64,000 nt of DNA, from the NCBI GenBank assembly GCA_030248065.1, contig JASAMV010004664.1, positions 1 through 64,000 of the forward strand, given 5' to 3'. The translations under genes and the position numbers were made by a program. Below the pieces are notes generated by a model. That model was not told the DNA's origin. It saw nothing but the letters and a program-made list of their open reading frames with translations, and did not search any database. Positions 57,956-64,000 of the stretch are shown here, piece after piece (within the stretch, counting starts at the first letter, position 1; every line of letters begins with the position of its first letter). The DNA is from Rhynchonema sp. JSB1_4 (lineage: Eukaryota > Nematoda > Chromadorea > Monhysterida > Xyalidae).

Positions 57956-59808
57956 GGTCCGGTTACAGTTCCTCGCGCTGCGACTTTTCCTTGCCTGTGT
58001 CAGTTCCTCGCGTGGGAAAGTTCCTCACGTGAAGCCAGATTCTCCTCGCGCTGCGACTTTTCCTCGCGTGTGCTACCGTACCTGGACAGATTGACCCCAG
58101 GACACTTCCTCGCGTGCGTGAGCGGTGACCAAGGGCAACCAATCCATCAGTATTTCGATTAATGGATTGTTGCGTATGTATATGCTGGTTCAATATTAAC
58201 TGTTTTGTTTATTCCACAGTTATTTGCTCAAATTAAAAAGAACCGATTGAAACTTCGATACAACATTTTGCAACATAACCAGAATACAACACGTGTACAA
58301 TATACATGAACACAAAATATAAAAAACCAACATTTGACACGATACACTGGAGAAACACAAAATAAAGCAAACCGATCATATCATTGATTCCCAAGATAAA
58401 GCAAAGAGACAGACTAAGGGGAGAGCAAAACAAAACACAATGAAAGGAAGATAACGAAAATGACACAATATATTGGTGGAAATGTGGATTTCCCTGTTTG
58501 TCGTGCTCCGGGTAATCGGGGTCGGTGTCCACGAATCGTCCATTTTTGACCGACACCCTAGCGATCTTCAGATTCTTGTAGTCTTGTTTGTTCTTCTTCT
58601 GATCAATCGCTTTCTGTTTCTGAAAACAAATGAAGATGAAAGGTATGGAACACAAGATAAGACATGACACATGACCACAAGAACGACCATGCCAAAAATG
58701 GTAATCAATGCTCAGTGTCACCTTATAATCTACTCACTTCTGTCGATGGGCATGATAACAGCGCTAAACTAGTCAAAGAATCCAATCATAACCGTACCCA
58801 ATGTGCTTTCTCACATCCAAGACATGCACAGCGTTGCGTTCCATTCTTGTACGTGTTCCTGACTGCGAATTCGTACACAGCGTCACGATGCCGGGCTGAG
58901 TGAAACGGGAAAATTGTTGCGTCTTTTTCTGACATTCAAATGGTCCTGGATCGCTGGACCGAAGTCTCTGCCCTTGTTACGGGCTTGTGTTCCGAACATT
59001 CCAATGCTGAAAAGTGGAAAAATAAACATCAAAAAAGATTTTCAGATGCGCAAACAAAGCAAAAGCACAGCACTGCGTTGCAAACAACACTGGCTGACAA
59101 GGCACACAATGTGCACGCACAGGCCGCCAGTCTCCTAGTTTGAACATAATCCGTTGACTGTTAATGTTGCAAAAGGATGTGAGGCGGTTGTTCAAATTCT
59201 GTATTCGCGTCGTGTACATCCTCTGGCTGATCCTCGGCAGTGTTTACGTGCGTGTGCGCTTGGCTGCAACATCTTGATGGTGGTGGTGTCTTGGGTACAT
59301 ACCTATGTACATACTGTATACATGTGCATGCAATTGCTGTTGATGGCTTCACGGCTTCCCACTTGTTCAGATAGCAGTGTACTTTGCACCATCGCACGCA
59401 GATGGAGCAGCGGATTCCATTGATACATACTTTTCATGACATCGCACGTTTCTATCTCCCACCATAAGCTTAATCTCCGCAACTTTGCAAAAAGTCACTT
59501 TCAGTAAAGTAGGTAATAAACGAGCTGTGAACACAAATATGCAAGTTTTTATTTATTTCGTGTTTCGCGCCAACTTCGTGGTCCAATCTGCAATGGGTTA
59601 GTAGGTATCTGGAAGCTGAAGTCATGCGGAGATTTTGATAGCTTCATGGCTTGCTTATGGTGATTGATAAGGAGGAAACTTCAAATATTCCTTAACTATG
59701 GACGCGAGGAAGTGTCGCAGCACGAGGAAAATGTACGCAAGGAAAAGTCACACGCGATGAGAATGTTCACGCAAGGAACTTTCTCACGCGAGGAAATGAC
59801 ACATAATC
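57956..59808. mobile_element. Foldback-like insertion with CGCGAGGAA-repeat ends
   Basis: This 1,853-bp unit sits between direct repeats TTTTTTAC (57948-57955 and 59809-59816) inside the split MITE. Its left 140 bp repeat TTCCTCGCG and its right 120 bp repeat the complement CGCGAGGAA, with longer matches such as AGGAACTTTC(C/T)CACGCGAGG. It encodes no transposase but contains the exon at 58467-58619. One repeat is T-rich, so the duplication is suggestive, not proven. Confidence 0.6.
58467..58619 (-). CDS. Exon inside a nested insertion; possible BTB gene exon
   Basis: This 153-nt, phase 0-0 exon follows a good TTTGTTTTCAG acceptor. It reads KQKAIDQKKNKQDYKNLKIA, RVSVKNGRFVDTDPDYPEHD and KQGNPHFHQYI, and ends before GTGTCA. 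Joined to the BTB gene exon at 57581 it continues in frame. The non-random, charged sequence and codon pattern look like true coding DNA, but I do not recognise the family. It lies within the 57956-59808 insertion, so it was either carried in by that element or the element captured it. Confidence 0.55.
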
Positions 59809-59925
59809 TTTTTTACTTGAAAAATCAGGGAAAAAAAAGAAAATTAAGAATTAAAAAAACACCCCGGAGTTTTTCTTAAAAAAACCTTTTTTTTTTTTTA
59901 TAAACACCCCTTTTTTTTCCCTCCC

Positions 59926-60455
59926 CACCCTCCCTGCCCCCCCCCACACGCGTGTGGAGGCGCACACCCACACACCACGCACAGCGACGGCGGGCGCTCT
60001 CCCGGCGCGAAGGGGCCGACGAAAAAAGGGCTTCAACTCCCCCGCTGAACAACACAACTACCCAACAAAAAAAAACAAACAATAATAACAACCAACCTTG
60101 GAGAAACCCTCAAATATCCTCTCTCTTTCCCGCGTGTGCTTACCCTCCGAGCGCGACACACACCCACACCAGCCCCCCCCCCCCCCCCCCAAAATAAATT
60201 TTTTTCTCCACACCAGAAACGGCCCCCCTCCCCACACACAACAAACACTTGTCACACACAAACAAAGCAAGAAAACAAAAAAAAAGAACACCACACAACA
60301 CCCCCCCAAGAAATATCTCCCCACAAAAAAAAAAAAAACTCCTCACACTTATTTGTCCCGACCGCGGCGGCGACAATAACAAACAAACAACACAACAGCA
60401 CCAGGAACAACAGGACGACAGGAGCAGCAGACAAACAAAGAACAAATTGGCTAGC
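59926..60455. repeat. A/C-rich low-complexity block
   Basis: Dense A and C runs with long C homopolymers (for example 60174-60190) and few T. It begins where the right end of the split MITE is expected. Open frames on either strand are artefacts of composition. Confidence 0.75.
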
Positions 60456-60858
60456 CAACATAGTGTGGTGACTAATCCCCAATAATGCGTATCACGTGTT
60501 TACAGCGTGTGCAGCTAGCAGCAGTGCTTGACTTTACCCACGCTATTATATTGATTGATGTTTTGACTACACCTAACTGACTGGCTTACTTTCTGTGTTT
60601 CTGTGCTTGTGAACTTCACTGTTTGGATGTATTGGATTGGAACGGAGGAATAAAATGTAAATGTTGCACCGTCTGGACTTCGTCACTAAATGTGGCATCC
60701 AGAATAATGTGAATCGCCCCAAAATTGTGTTTTTGTGGCCCAAAGCGGAAATTTTTGCGTTCCTGTGAGCAAAATTTGAATCACTGTGAACCCAATCCTG
60801 AATCCCTGTGGAAAAAGCAAATTTGGAATCGGAATTACTCGACGAATTTTGTGCAACC
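60456..60858. other. Leader or LTR region of the BEL/Pao element
   Basis: This non-coding sequence immediately precedes the gag start. A 5' LTR end and primer binding site are expected here, and TGG-starting candidates exist (60635, 60692, 60736). Without the 3' LTR, which is outside the window, the boundaries cannot be set. Confidence 0.35.
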
Positions 60859-63800
60859 ATGGCAACCAAATCTCCCAGCGGTCGTCTTCGAATGGGATTG
60901 CCTCAATGTTACAGCTCGCTGACAGCTCTCATGAAACGTGTGCAGGACAAAGACTACCCGTCGTGTGAGTTTTTCGATCGCCAGGATCCGCCAGGTACGA
61001 TTATTGCAAAATGTCGCGCAGCAAAAATTGAAATTATTGCGTTTGTTGACAATCTCAAAAATCGCATCGCTGCTGTGTCAGACAGAAATGAGGAATGGCT
61101 GCAAATGTTGGGTGACCTGGACGAAAGCTCGAAGGCTTTCGCAGATGAGTTGAAATTGTATAATGACTTTTTTGGTTCGAAATACCAGCCCGCGCTGGAT
61201 GATGCGAATGACCTGAAAAGCTATTTGGTTTCGAAACTGCATGAGCTGGACGAGAACATTGAGATGGCCGGTCGCAAAAGTCGATCGTCCAGTACTGAAC
61301 GGCAGACAGGTTCTGGTGCCGATGGGGCTGCGTTGGTGCAGCAGCTTACCAGTGCACTAACCACGGTTCAGTCCCGACCACCGAGGTCGGTCAAATATGA
61401 GTCTCTCAAGCCATTGCAGTTTGACGGGCAGATCAAAAACTGGCCAGAATTTTGGACACAGTTCCGATCGAATGTGCACGACGACCCATCGTACTCGAAG
61501 GCCGAGAAACTCGGTCTGCTCAAACGCTCGTGTGTGGCCAAGGCGGCAGTTACGATTGAAGGCTTCGCAACAACGGATGAGAATTATGATCAAGTCGTGA
61601 GTTTGTTGGTGAAAAGGTATGGTGATGAGAAGGCTTTGAAATTGGCGTTTATCAATCAGCTGCAAAATCTGCCTAAGCCACATTCATCTGATGGCAAAGC
61701 GGTCGAGATTGTTGTTGAAGCGGCAGACACAGCCGTTCGTAATTTGGCCGCTATGGGTCTCGAATTTGATGTGTTGAGTGAATCCATGATCGAATCCATA
61801 ATCAGATCCCGTTTACCGACATTTGCCAATCGTGAACTCGAGAAATGTGCACCAGACGGTGGCTGGACAATCACCGCACTGCGCGAGAAATTGTGGGACA
61901 TCGTGCAGCAAGAGGAACGGGTTCGGAGCTACACTGCAAATGAAGGCAAGGGCAAAAAAGAGGCGAGTTTGTCTTCAAATACGGGCACTACTGACACAGT
62001 GACCACCAGCAGTTTTCATGTCCAAAAGTCAGGTGGTCGGGGAAAAGGTCGAAAGGGTTCGAAAACAAATGGCCCGAATAATGAACGGAGCCAGAGTAGT
62101 AACGGTCCGGTGTCCCAATCGCACGGTCGTGGCGGCACGAACCGTGGCGGATTTGCGCGCGGCGGACGCTCGCAAAACGGCGCGCGCGGTGGCTCGCAAA
62201 GCTCGAATGCCCCTGAGTCCCGCAAACCGTACTGTTTTATGTGTCGCGGCGGTCATTGGCCCGAGAAATGCCCGCAGTATCAAACAATCGATGCATGTCG
62301 CAAATTCTTTGATGACAATTCGTTGTGTTATTGTTGTGGTTTTGGAAATCATTGGTCTCGTGATTGTGATTCTGTGAAACCGTGTTATCACTGCAACAGT
62401 ATAAAACATCACAAGCTGTTGTGTCGCACTCGTTTCCAGTGGCGTGCTCCTTCGAATGTGCAAAATGCCAATGTCGTTCAAGTCAGTGATCAAGGCGCGC
62501 AACGGGCAGCTGTGACTCAGCAGTCGAATGAGCAAAGTGGTGCTCAAAACACGGTTGGTGCAAATCCTGTGCTCGTTGCACAAACGCCCGCTATGACAGT
62601 CGGGCAACAAGTGAATGCGACAATGTCTCGCTACTCGCGTTTGATGACCGCAAAGGCACCGGTCAGTCTGCCCGGTCAACCGAGAAAACGGGCGAAAGGC
62701 CAGGTGCTGATGGATACCGCGTGTGGTATCACGTTCGTGACCGAGAAATTTGGTTCGAAAGTGGGTTTTCAGCCCCAGGATGAGGCTGTGTTGAATCTGA
62801 CGTTGTTTGGTGGCAATGAGGTGAACGAAATTGATTCGAAAAGGGGACAATTGGTGATCTGGCAACGGGACGGCACAGATCGCACAATCAACGCACATTT
62901 GACGGATCGTATTTCGAAAACACAGTTCCTGCCAAAGTTGTCGGAGGCAGATGTCGAATTTCTGGGCCAATTTGGAATGGGGTGGCTCGCTGACGATTTC
63001 CCGGACGGAAACACAAAATTGGAACCGGATATTTTGATCGGGGCAGATAACTTTTGGGAATTCATACTGCCCGAAAAGCCAATGAAGTTGCCGTCTGGCC
63101 TGCTCGCTGTGCACACTTCATTGGGTCCGGTACTGACTGGGTCTGAAACGGCCCAAAACGTGATTCAAACGGCCGCACAATCTGTCTTTGTGTACCATGT
63201 GATGGCCAAAGCTCCGGATGATGAAATGTTTGTCCTAACGGAGCCGAACCCGACACAACATGTGAATGAGGAAATTATGTGGGCCTTGGATGTGATTGGA
63301 GTGAAAGACGATCCGGTTGAGTCAAATGACGATAAAGCGTTGGACAAATTTCGTGAAACGATGAAAATCCTCGAGAATGGTTCAATCGAGGTTGGCTTTC
63401 CTTGGAAGGAAGAGCCACCAAACGTGGCCGATCACTACGGGCTGGCACTGGCGCAATTTCGCAGTCAAGGAAGAAGACTTGCGAAACACGATGAACTGCG
63501 GCAGGCTGTCGATGCCGTGCGGCAGACGTACGAAAATGAAACGTACATCGAGGAAGCGCCTGAGGTTCCTGATGGACCCGTCTCGTATCATTCGTGGTCT
63601 TGTATCCACACGCCCGAGAAGGCCACAACCAAAGCCCGTATCGTGTCGAATGGCTCGTTGCGAGCGGGGAAAAATGATCGCAGCATCAATGACGCGATGT
63701 TTCGCGGTCCGGTCGATCTGCCAAATATGTGTGGTCTCATCTTGAAATTTCGAACGTACAAGTATTATATCATGGCAGATTTGGCCAAAGCATTCATGAA

Positions 63801-64000
63801 ATTGCGTTTGAGGAAAACGGATAGGGACATGACGCGATTCTTGTACTGGAAAGACCCCTCGAAACCAAACGAAATCGAAAACAACATTCGTGTGATGCGT
63901 TACGCGGTGGTACTGTTCGGTTTTGTTGCATCACCGTGGCTGTTGATGGAATCGCTGAGATTCATGTTGAATGAAAAGAAGACCAAGCTGGCATCCGAAA
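60859..64000 (+). CDS. BEL/Pao retrotransposon Gag-Pol (runs off window)
   Basis: One uninterrupted frame from ATG 60859 (ACC ATG G context) runs 1,047 codons to the window edge. Residues about 180-330 resemble the DUF1759 gag region (LKPLQFDGQIKNWPEFWTQF). Three CCHC knuckles lie at about 458-520: CFMCRGGHWPEKC (shortened spacing), CYCCGFGNHWSRDC and CYHCNSIKHHKLLC, after an Arg/Gly-rich stretch. The aspartic protease begins near 617 with LMDTACGITFV, with DTA in place of the more usual DSG/DTG, and has the BEL-type ILIGADNFW near 726. Reverse transcriptase starts near 920 (KARIVSNGSL, YYIMADLAKAFMKLRL, VLFGFVASPWLL). The catalytic YxDD box, RNase H and integrase would lie beyond the window. 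No stop or frameshift in 3.1 kb suggests a young, possibly active copy. Confidence 0.93.
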   Translation, partial: MATKSPSGRLRMGLPQCYSSLTALMKRVQDKDYPSCEFFDRQDPPGTIIAKCRAAKIEIIAFVDNLKNRIAAVSDRNEEWLQMLGDLDESSKAFADELKLYNDFFGSKYQPALDDANDLKSYLVSKLHELDENIEMAGRKSRSSSTERQTGSGADGAALVQQLTSALTTVQSRPPRSVKYESLKPLQFDGQIKNWPEFWTQFRSNVHDDPSYSKAEKLGLLKRSCVAKAAVTIEGFATTDENYDQVVSLLVKRYGDEKALKLAFINQLQNLPKPHSSDGKAVEIVVEAADTAVRNLAAMGLEFDVLSESMIESIIRSRLPTFANRELEKCAPDGGWTITALREKLWDIVQQEERVRSYTANEGKGKKEASLSSNTGTTDTVTTSSFHVQKSGGRGKGRKGSKTNGPNNERSQSSNGPVSQSHGRGGTNRGGFARGGRSQNGARGGSQSSNAPESRKPYCFMCRGGHWPEKCPQYQTIDACRKFFDDNSLCYCCGFGNHWSRDCDSVKPCYHCNSIKHHKLLCRTRFQWRAPSNVQNANVVQVSDQGAQRAAVTQQSNEQSGAQNTVGANPVLVAQTPAMTVGQQVNATMSRYSRLMTAKAPVSLPGQPRKRAKGQVLMDTACGITFVTEKFGSKVGFQPQDEAVLNLTLFGGNEVNEIDSKRGQLVIWQRDGTDRTINAHLTDRISKTQFLPKLSEADVEFLGQFGMGWLADDFPDGNTKLEPDILIGADNFWEFILPEKPMKLPSGLLAVHTSLGPVLTGSETAQNVIQTAAQSVFVYHVMAKAPDDEMFVLTEPNPTQHVNEEIMWALDVIGVKDDPVESNDDKALDKFRETMKILENGSIEVGFPWKEEPPNVADHYGLALAQFRSQGRRLAKHDELRQAVDAVRQTYENETYIEEAPEVPDGPVSYHSWSCIHTPEKATTKARIVSNGSLRAGKNDRSINDAMFRGPVDLPNMCGLILKFRTYKYYIMADLAKAFMKLRLRKTDRDMTRFLYWKDPSKPNEIENNIRVMRYAVVLFGFVASPWLLMESLRFMLNEKKTKLASE

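Larger units (their letters stand above)
57654..59925. mobile_element. CAGGGTTGGGCAAAAAACG element, copy 2, split
   Basis: Positions 57654-57955 match 32155 to about 32525 of the intact copy (shared GAAAGTCAAACTCCGTAT, AAAATTGGTCGAAAA). Positions 59817-59925 match the remaining right part (GAAAAATCAGGGAAAA). The two fragments partition the intact copy cleanly at one point. The terminal CCCAACCCTG is missing; sequence there runs into the A/C-rich block. Confidence 0.7.

Noticed and set aside
58233..58721. 162-codon minus-strand frame as a membrane protein
   Set aside because: Only the middle 51 codons look coding and are bounded by a splice acceptor and possible donor; the hydrophobic flanks are intron read-through.
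62029..63114. 361-codon minus-strand frame
   Set aside because: It is the antisense shadow of the BEL/Pao gag-protease frame, which has clear motifs on the plus strand.

Overview
This window is nuclear DNA from an invertebrate animal. The evidence is GT-AG introns (about 50 bp to about 8 kb), animal-specific families (Grainyhead, an RZ-type RGS protein with a cysteine string, C2H2 zinc fingers, a BTB/POZ protein, PAN and thrombospondin-like modules, macin antimicrobial peptides) and a BEL/Pao retrotransposon. The phylum cannot be fixed from the sequence alone. Macins are best known from cnidarians, annelids and molluscs. Gene density is low and most intergenic and intronic DNA is CA/TG-rich sequence and short inverted-repeat (MITE-like) elements, often nested.

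Layout. 0.4-1.2 kb: minus-strand exons of a PAN/apple plus thrombospondin-type-1-like protein. 2.5-6.4 kb: a macin cluster on the minus strand, with two intact two-exon genes, one decayed first exon, and a foldback element between the intact genes whose two arms each carry a tRNA-like sequence. 6.4-16 kb: no convincing gene; MITEs and CA/TG-rich DNA. 16-27 kb: grainyhead (plus), with 14 exon positions from 20.17 kb to the stop, one likely further upstream exon at 16.1-16.4 kb, and a pair of same-length, same-phase exons that look mutually exclusive. 27-34 kb: MITEs, several with clear target-site duplications. 34-49.4 kb: an RGS-RZ (RGS17/19/20-type) gene, plus, seven exons with a possible alternative first exon at 44.5 kb. 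50-54 kb: a disrupted C2H2 finger-array exon, and exons of a C2H2-like gene with an acidic tail. 56.4-58.6 kb: a BTB/POZ gene, minus. 59.9-60.4 kb: an A/C-rich low-complexity block. 60.86 kb to the end: gag, protease and start of RT of a BEL/Pao element, cut by the window edge.

The genes do not form one pathway. Grainyhead is an epithelial transcription factor, RGS-RZ proteins switch off Gi/Go/Gz signalling at membranes, and macins are secreted defence peptides. The most unusual signal is a dispersed ten-base word, TGATGTTTCA (or its complement), found 20 times exactly between 16.1 and 53.4 kb and nowhere else in the window. It clusters in and around grainyhead and the RGS gene, sometimes directly at splice donors and sometimes inside exons. 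Other points are the duplicated grainyhead exon, an exon lying inside an insertion that splits a MITE with an 8-bp target duplication, and blocks of almost pure A+C that may be assembly artefacts.
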